DNA of 42,713 bases, taken from positions 1 to 42,713 of the forward strand of contig CANFVD010000009.1 in NCBI GenBank assembly GCA_947450345.1. The letters run 5' to 3'. The notes under the pieces were generated by a model, which was not told the origin of the DNA, did not search any database, and saw only the letters and a list, made by a program, of their open reading frames with translations. Made by a program: the position numbers and the translations under genes. Positions 19,782 to 30,647 of the stretch are shown one piece after another. Every line of letters begins with the position of its first letter. Positions within the stretch are counted from its first letter, which is position 1. The DNA comes from Actinomycetota bacterium. Lineage in GTDB: Bacteria; Actinomycetota; Actinomycetes; Actinomycetales; Microbacteriaceae.

Positions 19782-22700
19782 CGGTCACCTCCATAATTCG
19801 CAACCACGTCTCGTTGCCGTCGGGGTCAACACCCGCGTCCACAGCGGACTGTCGGGTGGCCAGGACGGCCGCGTAATCACGAGGTGTTACCTTGACGAAG
19901 TTATCGAGAGTGGTGTCTCCGCCGGCCAGGATGCGCGACGCCAAGGCACTGCCGGTCTCGGCGACGTGTCGCTCCAACAGGTCCCGAAGAATCTCGCGGT
20001 CCGCGCCGCCGAGTGTTCCGAGGACGAGTTCGCCCGAGGAAAGCACGTCTGGATTCACGTTGTCCGCACTCAGACCATTCACGTAGGCGATTCCGCCGGA
20101 CATGCCCGCTCCCAGGTTGCGTCCCGTAGTGCCCAAAATCACGGCGAGTCCACCCGTCATGTACTCAAGTGCGTGGTCGCCCACGCCCTCAACAACAGCT
20201 GTGGCTCCCGAGTTGCGCACGAAGAATCTCTCACCCACGAGTCCGTTGATGAACATCGACCCCGAGGTGGCGCCGTAACCCACGACGTTTCCCGCAATCA
20301 CGTTGTCGTCGGCGGGGAACGGACTGTCGGGGTGTGTTCGGACAATGACGGTTCCGCCCGAGAGACCCTTACCCAGGTAATCGTTAGCGTCGCCGATCAG
20401 GCGCAAGGTAATGCCCATCGGCATGAACGCGCCCAAGGATTGTCCGGCCGAACCGGTCAGCGTGACATCGATGGTTCCCGCCGGCAAACCGTTGACACCG
20501 TGCAGCTTGGTGAGTTCGTGACCCAGCAGAGTGCCCACGGCACGCTCGGTGTTCTGAATGTCCAGAGTGAGCTCCACCCGCTCCCCCGTTGCCAGAGCCG
20601 AGGTTGCCTTGCCCACCAGGGCGCGATCGAAGTGCTCATCGAGTTCGTGAAGCTGGTCACGGGCATGGCGACGGGGAGAAGCGAGATCAAAGGACTCTCG
20701 CTGGAGGATGGGCGCGAGATCGAGACCATCGGTCTTCCAGTGCGACACGGCTCTGTCGGTATTCAAAAGGTCGACGCGTCCAATGGCTTCGTCAAGGCTG
20801 CGCAGGCCGAGGGATGCCAGAAGCTCGCGGACCTGTTCGGCAATGAACTCGAAGAAATTGATGACGAACTCGGGTGTTCCGCTAAACCGCTCGCGCAGCT
20901 CGGGATTCTGCGTGGCGACACCCACGGGACACGTGTCGAGGTGACAGACGCGCATCATGATGCAACCGCTCACCACGAGCGGTGCCGTGGCAAAACCGAA
21001 CTCTTCGGCGCCGAGCAAGGCTGCCACGATGACGTCTCGGCCCGTCTTGAGCTGTCCGTCAACCTGCACGACCACACGGTCACGCATGTCGTTGGCGATC
21101 AGTGTCTGTTGGGCTTCGGCCAAGCCGAGCTCCCACGGTGTTCCCGCGTGCTTGAGCGAGTTGAGCGGGCTGGCGCCCGTTCCGCCGTCGTGGCCACTGA
21201 TGAGAATCACGTCGGCAAGCGCCTTCGACACACCAGCGGCAACGGCGCCGATACCGGACTGACTCACAAGCTTCACGTGCACTCGGGCCGAGGGATTGGC
21301 CCGCTTGAGATCGAAGATCAACTGCTTGAGGTCTTCAATCGAGTAGATGTCGTGATGCGGTGGCGGAGAGATGAGCCCAACACCGGGAGTCGAATGGCGG
21401 ATGCGACCAATCCACGGGTAGACCTTGTTGGGGGGCAATTGCCCGCCCTCGCCGGGCTTGGCACCCTGCGCCATCTTGATTTGGATGTCATCGGCGTGCG
21501 TGAGGTACATGCTCGTCACACCGAATCGACCCGAGGCAACCTGCTTTATGGCACTCCGACGCTCGGGATCGAGAAGACGGTCGACGTCTTCGCCTCCCTC
21601 TCCGGTGTTCGACTTGGCGCCCAGTCGGTTCATGGCAATCGCGAGGGTCTCGTGGGCCTCGGGAGAAATTGACCCGAAACTCATGGCTCCCGTCGAGAAC
21701 CGCTTCACAATGGAGGCTACGGACTCCACCTCGTCGAGAGGAACGGGTGTGACGTCGTGACCACCGAGAGAGAAGAGGCCGCGCAGTGTCATCAACTGCT
21801 CCGCCTGTCCATCGACCAGGTCGGTGTACTCGCGGAAGACGTCGTAGCGGCGCGTTCGCGTGGCGTGCTGAAGCTTGAAGACCGTCTCGGGGTTGAAGAG
21901 GTGCGGAGCCCCATCGCGACGCCACTGGTACTCGCCGCCCGTGGTCAGTCGCTCGTGCACCAAACTCGTGCCGGCCTTGGTGGGATAGGCGCTCGAGTGT
22001 CGAGCAGCGTTTTCACTCTCGATGGCCTCGAGGCCAATGCCGCCCAATCGACTCGTGGTACCGGTGAAATACTGGTCGACAAATTCCTGGCTCAAACCGA
22101 CGGCTTCGAACGTTTGGGCCCCCGAGTAAGAACTCACGGTCGAAATGCCCATCTTCGACATGATCTTGAGAACGCCCTTGCCAAGAGCCTTGATGAGGTT
22201 CTTTGTGGCCTTCTTCGGGGTGATGTCCGTGATGTAGCCCTCACGAATCATGCTCTCGACCGACTCCATGGCGAGGTAGGGGTTGAGCGCTCCCGCTCCA
22301 TACCCGATCAGGAGGGCGGCGTGGTGAACTTCACGCACATCGCCAGTCTCGACAACGAGCGATACCTGCATACGCGATTGTTGGCGGATGAGGTGATGGT
22401 GAATCGCCGAGACCAACAAGAGCGATGGAATCGGGGCCATTTCGTGGTTGCTGTCGCGGTCGCTCAAAATCAGGAACGTCACGTTGTCGGCGATTGCCGC
22501 GTCCGCCTCGGCACACAGTTGCTCGATACGCAGCGACAGCGCCGCAGCGCCTCCTCCGGCCGGATACAGGCCGCTGAGGCGTCGCGTCGCGGGAGCATTG
22601 TTCTCCGTCGTCAGGTGCAGAATTTGGCTCAGCTGGTCATTGTCAATGATGGGGAATGGGACAACAACCTGACGCGCGTGATCCACGGTTGCGTCGAGAA

Positions 22701-24339
22701 GGTTGCGCTCGGGCCCGAGACCGCGACGCATGCTGGTCACGATTTCTTCGCGAATGGAATCAAGTGGCGGGTTCGTCACCTGAGCAAACTGCTGGGTGAA
22801 GTAGTCAAACAACAGCCGCGGCTTGTCAGAAAGAACCGCGATGGGCGTATCCGAACCCATGGCCCCCAGGGGTTCCTGACCGGTCCGCCCCATGGGCGCC
22901 AACATGATGCGAAGGTCTTCTTCGGTGTAGCCAAACGTGCGTTGGCGGCGCGCGACGGATGCGGCCGAATGAACGACGTGTTCCCGGGGCGGCAGGTCGG
23001 CAAAATCGATGCGCCCCTCGGCCAACCATTCCGCCCACGGACCGGAGTGGGCTAGTTCGGCCTTGACCTCTTCGTCATCAATGATGCGGCCGGCCTCGGT
23101 GTCGACAAGGAACATCTTGCCCGGCTGAAGTCGGCCCTTGCGGACGACCTTCGCGGGGTCGACCTTGTAGACACCGATTTCACTGGCGACGACAATGAGC
23201 CCGTCTTCGGTGACCAGGTAACGTCCCGGACGTAGACCGTTGCGATCGAGGGTGGCGCCTACGAGCGTGCCGTCAGTAAACGCCATAGCCGCGGGGCCGT
23301 CCCACGCTTCCATCATGGTCGAGTGATACTCGTAGAACGCACGACGGTCGGGATCCATGTTGGGCTGGTTTTCCCACGCCTCCGGGATCATCATCATGAT
23401 CGCGTGTGGCAGGCTTCGGCCACCGAGGTTGAGAAGCTCGACGACCTCGTCGAACGATGCCGAGTCACTTGCTCCGTCGGTACAGACGGGTAGGAGATCG
23501 GCCATGGCCCCGAGCTTGTCGGAGGCGAGCTGCGACTGGCGCGCCCGCATCCAGTTGCGGTTTCCCTGCACCGTGTTGATCTCGCCGTTGTGAGCCACAA
23601 AACGGAACGGGTGCGCCAGAGGCCATGACGGGAAGGTGTTCGTTGAATAACGCGAGTGAACCAACGCGAGACGCGACGCGAAGCGCTCGTCTGAGAGGTC
23701 GGGATAGAACGGCTCGAGCTGGAGAGTTGTGACCATGCCCTTGTAAACAAGCGTGCGGCACGACAGGGATGGGAAATAGACCTCGTGATCGCGTTCGACG
23801 CGCTTGCGCAAACGATAAACGCGGCGATCAAGGTCGATACCCGAGAGCAGCCCCGCAGCATCCGCGACGTACACCTGTGCAATGTGAGGCATGGCCTCTT
23901 TGGCGAGAACGCCCAAACTTGACGGGTCAACCGGGACGTCACGCCATCCGATGACGCGGAGACCTTCTTCGTCAGCCATGTGCGCAACTGCCGCAACCAC
24001 GTCTGCGCGAGCGTCGGCATCCACGGGAAGAAACGCGTTGCCGACCGCATACGATCCCATATCGGGAAGATCGAAGCCCGACACGGCCATCAAGAATTCG
24101 TGAGGGATCTGCGTCATGATTCCAGCGCCGTCACCCGTACCGGCATCGGAACCTACTGCCCCGCGGTGTTCAAGATTTCGCAGCGCATCGAGAGCGACAT
24201 CGATAATGTCGTGTCCGGCAGTGCCGCGCAGAGTTGCGACCAGCGCAAAGCCACACGAGTCCTTGTCAAACGCTGGGTCGAACAGTCCTGTGCCTGCGGG
24301 CACGGCAGAGAAGCGGTGGTGTGGCAGTGGAATATTCAC
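19774..24339 (-). CDS. gltB: Glutamate synthase, large subunit
   Basis: Alpha subunit of GOGAT: releases ammonia from glutamine and adds it to 2-oxoglutarate. With the GTG start at 24339 it has 1521 residues. I chose this start because AGGAGAGG ends 4 bases upstream; another in-frame GTG lies 8 codons earlier at 24363 but has the Shine-Dalgarno inside its reading frame. The N-terminal glutaminase has its nucleophile at Cys29 (DKDSCGF), implying removal of a 28-residue propeptide. The synthase domain contains the [3Fe-4S] motif [12 protein letters not shown] followed by PVGVATQNP, and the C-terminal glycine-rich beta-helix ([11 protein letters not shown]) is present. It forms an operon with gltD. 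Confidence 0.98.
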   Translation of the reverse strand: MNIPLPHHRFSAVPAGTGLFDPAFDKDSCGFALVATLRGTAGHDIIDVALDALRNLEHRGAVGSDAGTGDGAGIMTQIPHEFLMAVSGFDLPDMGSYAVGNAFLPVDADARADVVAAVAHMADEEGLRVIGWRDVPVDPSSLGVLAKEAMPHIAQVYVADAAGLLSGIDLDRRVYRLRKRVERDHEVYFPSLSCRTLVYKGMVTTLQLEPFYPDLSDERFASRLALVHSRYSTNTFPSWPLAHPFRFVAHNGEINTVQGNRNWMRARQSQLASDKLGAMADLLPVCTDGASDSASFDEVVELLNLGGRSLPHAIMMMIPEAWENQPNMDPDRRAFYEYHSTMMEAWDGPAAMAFTDGTLVGATLDRNGLRPGRYLVTEDGLIVVASEIGVYKVDPAKVVRKGRLQPGKMFLVDTEAGRIIDDEEVKAELAHSGPWAEWLAEGRIDFADLPPREHVVHSAASVARRQRTFGYTEEDLRIMLAPMGRTGQEPLGAMGSDTPIAVLSDKPRLLFDYFTQQFAQVTNPPLDSIREEIVTSMRRGLGPERNLLDATVDHARQVVVPFPIIDNDQLSQILHLTTENNAPATRRLSGLYPAGGGAAALSLRIEQLCAEADAAIADNVTFLILSDRDSNHEMAPIPSLLLVSAIHHHLIRQQSRMQVSLVVETGDVREVHHAALLIGYGAGALNPYLAMESVESMIREGYITDITPKKATKNLIKALGKGVLKIMSKMGISTVSSYSGAQTFEAVGLSQEFVDQYFTGTTSRLGGIGLEAIESENAARHSSAYPTKAGTSLVHERLTTGGEYQWRRDGAPHLFNPETVFKLQHATRTRRYDVFREYTDLVDGQAEQLMTLRGLFSLGGHDVTPVPLDEVESVASIVKRFSTGAMSFGSISPEAHETLAIAMNRLGAKSNTGEGGEDVDRLLDPERRSAIKQVASGRFGVTSMYLTHADDIQIKMAQGAKPGEGGQLPPNKVYPWIGRIRHSTPGVGLISPPPHHDIYSIEDLKQLIFDLKRANPSARVHVKLVSQSGIGAVAAGVSKALADVILISGHDGGTGASPLNSLKHAGTPWELGLAEAQQTLIANDMRDRVVVQVDGQLKTGRDVIVAALLGAEEFGFATAPLVVSGCIMMRVCHLDTCPVGVATQNPELRERFSGTPEFVINFFEFIAEQVRELLASLGLRSLDEAIGRVDLLNTDRAVSHWKTDGLDLAPILQRESFDLASPRRHARDQLHELDEHFDRALVGKATSALATGERVELTLDIQNTERAVGTLLGHELTKLHGVNGLPAGTIDVTLTGSAGQSLGAFMPMGITLRLIGDANDYLGKGLSGGTVIVRTHPDSPFPADDNVIAGNVVGYGATSGSMFINGLVGERFFVRNSGATAVVEGVGDHALEYMTGGLAVILGTTGRNLGAGMSGGIAYVNGLSADNVNPDVLSSGELVLGTLGGADREILRDLLERHVAETGSALASRILAGGDTTLDNFVKVTPRDYAAVLATRQSAVDAGVDPDGNETWLRIMEVTGG

Positions 24340-24370
24340 GACACCTCTCCTAGGAATAGACACAGATGAG

Positions 24371-24389
24371 TTTCCTGCGAGGCAGGAAA
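24371..24389. repeat. Perfect hairpin between lgt and gltB
   Basis: Eight-base inverted repeat TTTCCTGC / GCAGGAAA around a 3-base loop. It lies 28 bases past the lgt stop and about 30 bases ahead of the gltB GTG. There is no T-tract after it on the minus strand, so it is more like an operator or mRNA stem than a standard terminator. Confidence 0.4.
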
Positions 24390-24416
24390 AACGTGGACAA
24401 GAACGTGGCGGGCTCT

Positions 24417-25394
24417 CTACTTGCCTGTGCGACTTGTGGCCGACGTGGCCCGAGGAGAATCCTTGACCGGTGCGGCGTCACTGCCAGCAGATTTTCGGGG
24501 TTTTTCCGATGGTTCTGAGTCTACATCAGCCTTGCGGGGACCACGGCCGGGGAGGTAGACAGACTCTTCACGTCCGGGGTGACGGCGCGATTGCACGACG
24601 TACAAGACGATTCCGAGAATGATGGCGGCAAAGGACGCCCAGATGTTCGTGCGGATGCCGAGGAATGTTTCGCTGGGGTCCAAGCGCAATGCTTCGCACC
24701 AGGTCCGTCCCAGGCCGTACCACACCAGATAGAAGGCCAGCGCCTTTCCCCAGCGCATCTCGTGGCGACGCTCAATCAGCAAGAGGATGACGACTCCCGC
24801 TAGGTTCCAGATGATTTCGTAGAGAAACATGGGGTGGAAGAGCGTGTCGACCGGCAAACCGGCGGGAACAGCAGCATTGGGCAAATCAATCACGAGACCC
24901 CACGGAAGTGTCGTGGGCAAACCGAAGAGTTCTTGGTTGAAGTAGTTTCCGATGCGACCCGTGGCCTGCGCCACAAGAAGGCCGGGAATCAAAGCGTCAG
25001 CGAAGCTCAGGAATCGCACACCGGTCTGTCGCGAACCGAGCCATACGCCGAGTGCGCCACCGATGAGTGCGCCAAAGATCGCGTTGCCACCCTGCCAAAT
25101 GAAGAACACGGACATCGGATCGATGCCGGGGCCGATGTAGTCACCGAGGTGGGTCAGAACGTGATACGCCCGAGCAAAGATGATTCCCAGTGGAACAGTC
25201 CACAGCAAGAAGTCGAGAACAACGCCCTTCTCGGCGCCTCGTGCCGTGAGTCGACGCCCGGTAATCCAGACCGCGAGAACGATGCCCAGCAAGATGGCCA
25301 GCGCATAAATGTGAATGCGAATCGGGCCGAGATCAAAGTACTGCCACGACACGGGAGGACTGGGCAGACTAGCCAGAATTTGCTGAGCGTTCAC
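24417..25394 (-). CDS. lgt: Prolipoprotein diacylglyceryl transferase
   Basis: Membrane enzyme that moves diacylglyceryl from phosphatidylglycerol to the lipobox cysteine of prolipoproteins. The 325-residue protein has about seven hydrophobic segments; the family signature [10 protein letters not shown] is at residues 146-155 with essential Arg147, and HPMFLYE follows. The last ~60 residues form a charged, low-complexity cytoplasmic tail, common in actinobacterial Lgt. Start is GTG at 25394 with AAAGGA about 12 bases upstream. It lies 68 bases after trpA; the trpA-lgt pair is conserved in actinobacteria without a known functional link. Confidence 0.97.
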   Translation of the reverse strand: MNAQQILASLPSPPVSWQYFDLGPIRIHIYALAILLGIVLAVWITGRRLTARGAEKGVVLDFLLWTVPLGIIFARAYHVLTHLGDYIGPGIDPMSVFFIWQGGNAIFGALIGGALGVWLGSRQTGVRFLSFADALIPGLLVAQATGRIGNYFNQELFGLPTTLPWGLVIDLPNAAVPAGLPVDTLFHPMFLYEIIWNLAGVVILLLIERRHEMRWGKALAFYLVWYGLGRTWCEALRLDPSETFLGIRTNIWASFAAIILGIVLYVVQSRRHPGREESVYLPGRGPRKADVDSEPSEKPRKSAGSDAAPVKDSPRATSATSRTGK

Positions 25395-25431
25395 GAGTGC
25401 GGGGTCCTTTAGTGGAGTCGGGCTAACTGAA

Positions 25432-25455
25432 TCGACGTTCGTCGAAATCAGTCTA
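25432..25455 (-). promoter_or_regulatory. Candidate lgt -10 box and adjacent palindrome
   Basis: TAGACT (plus 25450-25455) would start a leader of about 50 bases for lgt. Just downstream lies TCGACG-TT-CGTCGA (25432-25445), a perfect 6-bp dyad near the predicted start of transcription. Promoter use and any binding protein are inference. Confidence 0.3.
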
Positions 25456-25462
25456 TTGAGGT

Positions 25463-26239
25463 CTAGTGCTTGCCGGCTGAGAGCTCACGGGCCAGAGTGG
25501 CTACGGCCGATGGTCCTCCGTCTGCCAGCGCGGTGATGAGTGCCGAACCCACGATGGCGGCATCGGCGTACTCAAGTACCTCGCTCACCTGTTGGGGTGT
25601 CGAAATTCCTAAGCCCACGCCAATGTTTTCTGCTCCGGCAGAACGGAGTCGCTCAACGAGTCCGCGCGCGGCCGAGTCAACATCTGTCCGGGCTCCCGTG
25701 ATGCCCATCGTCGAGACGGCGTAAACAAAGCCTCGGCTGTTCTTGGTGGAGGATTCAAGCCGCTCCGGTGATGACGACGGCGCGGCGAGGAAGACCCGAT
25801 CAAGGTCGTGCGCGTTCGCTGCGTGCAACCACTCCGAGGCTTCATCAGGAATCAGATCCGGAGTAATGAGTCCGGCGCCACCGGCATCTTCAAGTTCCTG
25901 AGAAAACTTCTCCACGCCGTATTGCAAAACTGGATTGAAATAGGTCATCACCAACACTGGCGCGTCAACCCGAGCGCGGATGGCGGCCACCGCGTCAAAG
26001 GTCTGAGCGAGGCGAAAACCAGCCTCCAGGGCCGTATTGGTTGCCCGTTGAATAACGAGACCGTCCATGACAGGGTCGCTGTAGGGAAGGCCCATTTCGA
26101 GGATATCCACCCCGTTCTCGACGAGAGCTACCGCAGCGTCCACCGAGGCATCGACCGTGGGAAAGCCCAGGGGCAAGTAACCCACCAGCAAACCGTGTTC
26201 GCGGCGCTCGTCAAAGACCGCGTTTACCTGTGACGTCAT
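25463..26239 (-). CDS. trpA: Tryptophan synthase alpha subunit
   Basis: Cleaves indole-3-glycerol phosphate and passes indole to TrpB. The 258-residue TIM barrel has catalytic Glu48 in [10 protein letters not shown] and Asp55 in the same loop. Later [13 protein letters not shown] forms the mobile loop and phosphate-binding part, and [10 protein letters not shown] follows. The ATG at 26239 overlaps the trpB stop by 4 bases, so the two subunits of the complex are translationally coupled. It is the last gene of the trp block. Confidence 0.98.
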   Translation of the reverse strand: MTSQVNAVFDERREHGLLVGYLPLGFPTVDASVDAAVALVENGVDILEMGLPYSDPVMDGLVIQRATNTALEAGFRLAQTFDAVAAIRARVDAPVLVMTYFNPVLQYGVEKFSQELEDAGGAGLITPDLIPDEASEWLHAANAHDLDRVFLAAPSSSPERLESSTKNSRGFVYAVSTMGITGARTDVDSAARGLVERLRSAGAENIGVGLGISTPQQVSEVLEYADAAIVGSALITALADGGPSAVATLARELSAGKH

Positions 26240-27441
26240 GCGGAACCGTCCAAGAGGCCGAAGTACTCAGCTGCCGTTTGCATGTCCTTGTCACCGCGGC
26301 CGCTGAGGTTGATGAGGAGGGTAGCGTTGGGACCAAGCTCGCGACCGACTTCCATGGCGCCGGCGAGTCCGTGCGCGGTCTCGATGGCGGGGATGATGCC
26401 CTCGGTTTGACTCAATAGTCTGAGCGCCGCCATTGCGGCGTCGTCGGTGATGGGCCGATAGGTGGCTCGGCCCAGGTCCTTGAGCCACGAGTGTTCCGGT
26501 CCGACACCGGGATAGTCGAGGCCCGCCGAGATGGAGTGCGATTCCATGGTCTGACCGTCGGCATCCTGAAGCATGTAACTGCGAGCACCGTGAAGGACGC
26601 CCGGACGACCCAGGGTCAACGTCGCCGCGTGCTCGGGTGTATCGATCCCGCGACCGGCCGCCTCGCAGCCAATCAACTCGACGCCGTCGTCATCGAGGAA
26701 GGCGTGGAAGATGCCAATGGCGTTTGATCCCCCACCCACGCAGGCGATGACGGCGTCGGGAAGGGCACCCGTGAGAGCCAGCACTTGCTCGCGTGCTTCC
26801 TCGCCGATGATCTTGTGAAAATCGCGGACCATCTGCGGAAAAGGATGCGGTCCGGCCACGGTGCCGAGCAAATAATGGGTGTTGTCGACGTTCGCTACCC
26901 AGTCGCGCAACGCTTCGTTGATGGCGTCTTTGAGGGTACGCGACCCCGTGGTGACGGGGATGACTTCTGCCCCGAGCAGGCGCATCCGGGCAACGTTCAA
27001 TGCCTGGCGCTGCGTGTCAACCTCGCCCATGTAGACGATGCATTCCATTCCAAAGAGTGCGGCAGCGGTGGCCGTAGCTACGCCGTGTTGACCGGCGCCC
27101 GTCTCGGCGATCAGTCGTGTCTTGCCAATACGACGAGCGAGGAGCGCCTGGCCCAGAACGTTATTGATCTTGTGGCTTCCCGTGTGATTCAGATCCTCGC
27201 GCTTCAGAATGATGCGCGCTCCCCCGGCGTGCTCGGCGAAACGAGGTACCTCGGTGATGATGGAGGGACGGCCGGTGTACGTCGCATGCAGGTGAGCGAG
27301 TTCCTCGGTGAAAGTGGGATCGAGCTTGGCCAGCTCGTAGGCCTCTGCGAGTTCGTCAAGTGCGGCGATGAGTGATTCGGGAACATACCGGCCACCAAAA
27401 TCACCGAAGTAGGGTCCCTGTTGCATACGTAGGTTACTCAT
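26236..27441 (-). CDS. trpB: Tryptophan synthase beta subunit
   Basis: PLP enzyme that condenses indole and serine to tryptophan. The 401-residue protein carries the PLP lysine at Lys91 in [11 protein letters not shown] and the phosphate-binding GGGSNAIG loop. Length and motifs match the TrpB1 class that works with TrpA, and trpA follows immediately. ATG at 27441 overlaps the trpC stop by 4 bases. Confidence 0.99.
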   Translation of the reverse strand: MSNLRMQQGPYFGDFGGRYVPESLIAALDELAEAYELAKLDPTFTEELAHLHATYTGRPSIITEVPRFAEHAGGARIILKREDLNHTGSHKINNVLGQALLARRIGKTRLIAETGAGQHGVATATAAALFGMECIVYMGEVDTQRQALNVARMRLLGAEVIPVTTGSRTLKDAINEALRDWVANVDNTHYLLGTVAGPHPFPQMVRDFHKIIGEEAREQVLALTGALPDAVIACVGGGSNAIGIFHAFLDDDGVELIGCEAAGRGIDTPEHAATLTLGRPGVLHGARSYMLQDADGQTMESHSISAGLDYPGVGPEHSWLKDLGRATYRPITDDAAMAALRLLSQTEGIIPAIETAHGLAGAMEVGRELGPNATLLINLSGRGDKDMQTAAEYFGLLDGSA

Positions 27442-28211
27442 GAGGCTAAGAATCCCGCCATCGTCACGACGGGGTCAGAAGTGACCAACGCCTCACCAAC
27501 AAGAACCACATCGGCGCCTTCGGCGCGATAGTGGGCAACATCTTCGGCTGAACGAACTGCCGATTCGGCGACACTAATCGTCGAACCGGGAATGCGATCC
27601 GCAATCCGGCCGAACAATTCCCGGTCCAATTCAAAAGTGTCGAGGTCTCGGGCATTGACCCCAATTAACCCAGCACCCACGTCGACCGCACGGGTCACCT
27701 CCACCTCGGAGTGCGTCTCCACGAGCGCGGTCATGCCCAACGAACGCGTGAGTTCGTAAAGGTGAATCAGCTCCGGCTGCTCAAGAGCGGCCACAATCAG
27801 CAGAACGATGTCCGCACCGTGAGCACGTGCCTCATAGACCTGGTAGTCGGTGGCGATAAAGTCTTTGCGCAAAACGGGAATGTCCACCACGCTGCGCACG
27901 GCATCGAGGTCATCGAGTGATCCCTTGAAGCGACGCTCCTCGGTGAGGACGGAAATGGCCGATGCCCCCGCAGCCGCATAGGTGAGTGCGAGAGCTGCCG
28001 GATCGGCGATCTCCGCCATGTCACCCCGAGAGGGGCTGGAGCGCTTCACTTCAGCAATGATCTTGACGTGATCACTCGGTGCGAGTGCAGCCAGCGCATC
28101 AATTGCTGGCGTAGCGGCGTGAGCGCGCTCAATCATCACCGCGAGTGGGACAGTCCGTTCGCGGGTGCGGGCATCTTCGACCGCTCCCGCGGTCAGTTCG
28201 GCGAGCAACAA
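27438..28211 (-). CDS. trpC: Indole-3-glycerol phosphate synthase
   Basis: Closes the indole ring from CdRP in tryptophan synthesis. The 257-residue single-domain protein (no PRAI fusion) has [13 protein letters not shown] with Glu54 and Lys56 and the following ring-closing residues in VLRKDFI. The start is one of two tandem TTG codons at 28211 and 28208; the Shine-Dalgarno is poor, so translation probably depends on coupling to the upstream small membrane-protein gene, whose stop lies one base away. trpD and trpF are not in the window. Confidence 0.97.
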   Translation of the reverse strand: MLLAELTAGAVEDARTRERTVPLAVMIERAHAATPAIDALAALAPSDHVKIIAEVKRSSPSRGDMAEIADPAALALTYAAAGASAISVLTEERRFKGSLDDLDAVRSVVDIPVLRKDFIATDYQVYEARAHGADIVLLIVAALEQPELIHLYELTRSLGMTALVETHSEVEVTRAVDVGAGLIGVNARDLDTFELDRELFGRIADRIPGSTISVAESAVRSAEDVAHYRAEGADVVLVGEALVTSDPVVTMAGFLAS

Positions 28212-28212
28212 G

Positions 28213-28446
28213 TTAGGAGTGCACCTTCGGAACGTACTTGGGCCCGTTCACTCCGTACCCGGCCTTCGCCAAGATGGGGCCCATGAGAGCGCCAACAATC
28301 AAGAGTCCCACGCTGGCGTAAACACCAATGGGGAGGTTCAGAACGAAAAACAGAGTGCCGGCTGCGAAAGCAACCAGCATGATGACGACAGCGGTCCACG
28401 CGGCGGGCGAGTGACCTTCACCCGGGTCGGATGGGTTGGCGCTCAT
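28213..28446 (-). CDS. Small two-helix membrane protein of the trp cluster (HGxxPAAW-like)
   Basis: A 77-residue protein of unknown function with two hydrophobic helices at about 16-38 and 42-62. The N-terminal motif GEGHSPAAW resembles the actinobacterial HGxxPAAW family, but with Glu in place of the first His; the family link is from memory and moderately sure. The C-terminus [13 protein letters not shown]-like tail is polar. A good GAGGAG precedes the ATG at 28446. It lies between the Trp-associated membrane protein and trpC, and its stop is one base from the trpC TTG. Its place suggests a role linked to tryptophan synthesis or transport, which is unproven. Confidence 0.85.
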   Translation of the reverse strand: MSANPSDPGEGHSPAAWTAVVIMLVAFAAGTLFFVLNLPIGVYASVGLLIVGALMGPILAKAGYGVNGPKYVPKVHS

Positions 28447-28479
28447 AGTTACTCCTCGGTTATCGGATACGTCTTCAGT

Positions 28480-29094
28480 TTAGTCCTTGGCACTCTGCGT
28501 CGGGTCTCCCCCGCTCGACAGATCGTCCCACGTTTCGTGCGGATCACGCTCAGAGGCAGGCAGAACGCGAGCCCGCATGCGAGAGGCACCGGCAGGGCGT
28601 TCGAACCTACTCGCGTTCGTTGTCCAGGTTCTTCCAGCGCGTAGAACCGTGAGGGCAACAATCACGGCGAGAAGCACACCCACAAGAGCAATGTATGCCC
28701 AGGGTTGGAGAGATATCCCGGTGATGAGGTCTCGTTGATGATCCGTATCGGAGATTCCCGTAACGCGTGCGATGGTGACGCGCGCAGCGGCCACCGGGTC
28801 GGCCACCGCAACAAGTTCGACGATTCCAGCAGCGACGCCGACGAGTGCAGCAATCATCGCGCAGACGATGCGCACCACCGCACGGGATATCAGCGCGACC
28901 ATCATCGCCGCCACATACGCCAGGCTCAATCCCACAAAGGCGGGCGCGAGCGTCGCCCCCAAAACGGTCAGTTCGCGTGAACTCGACTCAGCTGAGGACA
29001 GACCCAGGACGACCCATGGTTGAGCACTCGCCACTAACAGAAGGGCGGCGACCACGACAGTTGCTACGACAATAAGCGAGCGAGTGATGCGCAT
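28480..29094 (-). CDS. Trp biosynthesis-associated membrane protein (TIGR02234-like)
   Basis: Member of the membrane protein family often found after trpE in actinobacteria (Rv1610 type); function unknown. From the ATG at 29094 it has 204 residues and about four hydrophobic segments (near 5-27, 44-66, 70-95 and 130-152), with AQPWV in the first loop and a polar C-terminal tail of about 45 residues. I prefer this ATG, 22 bases past the trpE stop, over an in-frame TTG 16 codons earlier that would overlap trpE and add a polar stretch. Neither start has a strong Shine-Dalgarno. Confidence 0.87.
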   Translation of the reverse strand: MRITRSLIVVATVVVAALLLVASAQPWVVLGLSSAESSSRELTVLGATLAPAFVGLSLAYVAAMMVALISRAVVRIVCAMIAALVGVAAGIVELVAVADPVAAARVTIARVTGISDTDHQRDLITGISLQPWAYIALVGVLLAVIVALTVLRAGRTWTTNASRFERPAGASRMRARVLPASERDPHETWDDLSSGGDPTQSAKD

Positions 29095-29116
29095 CAGGCT
29101 CGCGACGGTAGGTGCA

Positions 29117-30640
29117 TCATCGGGATTCTGACGCCGTATCAATCAAGGCATTGGCAATGGCGACGGCACGGAGTGGTGCGGCCGCCTTGTTGACACTCTC
29201 CTGAAACTCTGCCTCGGGGTCGCTGTCAGCTACGAGACCACCACCGGCCTGCACATACGCGCGTCCGCTGGCAATCGTTGCTGTTCGAATAGCGATGGCA
29301 AGGTCGGCGTTGCCCGCAAAGTCAAAGTAACCCACGACGCCGCCGTACACCCCGCGGCCGGCAGGTTCGAGCTCGTCAATGATCTCGAGGGCACGCGGCT
29401 TGGGAGCGCCGGACAGAGTGCCTGCGGGGAACGTGGCCCGAAAAACGTCGACCGCATCCTGACCGTCTCGCAGGTTTCCCTCCACCGACGACACGATGTG
29501 CATGATGTGGCTAAAGCGCTCAACACGCATGAACTCCGTGACCTCGACACTGCCCGCGTCACAGACGCGCAACAGGTCGTTTCGCGCGAGATCCACGAGC
29601 ATGAGGTGTTCAGCCCGCTCCTTCTCGTCCGCGAGGAGCTCTGTTTCAAGGGCCTGGTCGACTTCGGGAGTGCCACCGCGCGGTCGTGATCCCGCGATTG
29701 GATGAGTAAAGACGCGACCCTCCTGAACCTTGACGAGCGCTTCGGGCGAGGATCCCACAACGGCGTACGGCGTGCCGTCAACGGTTTCCAGACTCAGCAG
29801 GTACATGTACGGGCTGGGGTTCAACGATCGGAGGACACGGTAAACGTCCAACGGGGTCGCTCGACACTCGAGTTCGAATCGCTGTGAAATCACGACCTGG
29901 AAAATGTCACCAGCGACGATGTAGTCCTTGGACGTCAAAACCGAAGACAGGTAGTCGTCCCGTTCGGTGCGGTGTTCGGGCTGAGCATGGATCGTCAAGT
30001 CGATGAGCGACACGGCCGCGGTGTGTGGTGCTCGAAGCCGAGCCTCCATCGCATCGATGCGACCAATTGCCTCGTCATAATCGGGTGCACCGTCGAGTGC
30101 GAGCACGTTCGTGACTAACGTCAACGTTCCCGTGCGATGGTCAATAACGACAAGGTCGCGGACAAAGTTGAGGGCCTGCCCCGGAACGGGAACCTCGGCG
30201 GGAGGCGCGTCGGGCAGACGCTCAAGTTGGCGCACAGCGTCCCACCCGATGAAACCTACGAGACCGCCCGTGAGAGGTGCGGCGTGACCGTGGGGAGAAC
30301 TTGCCCAGCGCTGCGTGAGCACCGAGACAGCATCCAAGCCCAATTCGGGAACCGGTCCGTCAAAAGCACGCGACTCGTGGAGCGAATAGTTGATCCAGCG
30401 AGAGACCCCGTCGACATCGGTCAGCGTGCCGAAACTCTCAACACCAACGAAGGAAAAGCGAGACCAGATACCGCCCTGCTCCGCAGACTCAAGAAGGAAT
30501 GACCCCGGGCGTGACTCCGACAGTCGGCGATACAACGACACGGGAGAATCCGCATCGGCAAAGACCTCACGACAGACCGTGAGGACACGCTGACCACTGC
30601 CGACGAGGGCAACGAATTCTTCGCGAGTGGTTTGGCTCAT
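29117..30640 (-). CDS. trpE: Anthranilate synthase component I
   Basis: Converts chorismate and ammonia (from a TrpG glutaminase) to anthranilate, the committed step to tryptophan. The 507-residue protein has the feedback site LLES at 49-52 with Ser60/Ser63, so tryptophan inhibition is likely. The catalytic C-terminal block includes PIAGSRPRGG, DLARNDL, FPAGTLSGAPKPRA and GGVVGYFDF. The ATG at 30640 lies 7 bases after the hisI stop, without a leader peptide or attenuator. trpG and trpD are not nearby. Confidence 0.98.
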   Translation of the reverse strand: MSQTTREEFVALVGSGQRVLTVCREVFADADSPVSLYRRLSESRPGSFLLESAEQGGIWSRFSFVGVESFGTLTDVDGVSRWINYSLHESRAFDGPVPELGLDAVSVLTQRWASSPHGHAAPLTGGLVGFIGWDAVRQLERLPDAPPAEVPVPGQALNFVRDLVVIDHRTGTLTLVTNVLALDGAPDYDEAIGRIDAMEARLRAPHTAAVSLIDLTIHAQPEHRTERDDYLSSVLTSKDYIVAGDIFQVVISQRFELECRATPLDVYRVLRSLNPSPYMYLLSLETVDGTPYAVVGSSPEALVKVQEGRVFTHPIAGSRPRGGTPEVDQALETELLADEKERAEHLMLVDLARNDLLRVCDAGSVEVTEFMRVERFSHIMHIVSSVEGNLRDGQDAVDVFRATFPAGTLSGAPKPRALEIIDELEPAGRGVYGGVVGYFDFAGNADLAIAIRTATIASGRAYVQAGGGLVADSDPEAEFQESVNKAAAPLRAVAIANALIDTASESR

Positions 30641-30647
30641 GGTGACA

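Noticed and set aside
19705-21672. 655-codon open frame on the plus strand opposite gltB
   Set aside because: It is antisense to clear GltB coding sequence, resembles no family I know, and has no start signals. Long shadow frames are common in GC-rich genes.
21757-23055. 432-codon open frame on the plus strand opposite gltB
   Set aside because: Shadow of the glutamate synthase domain; composition is Arg/His/Val rich and without recognisable motifs.
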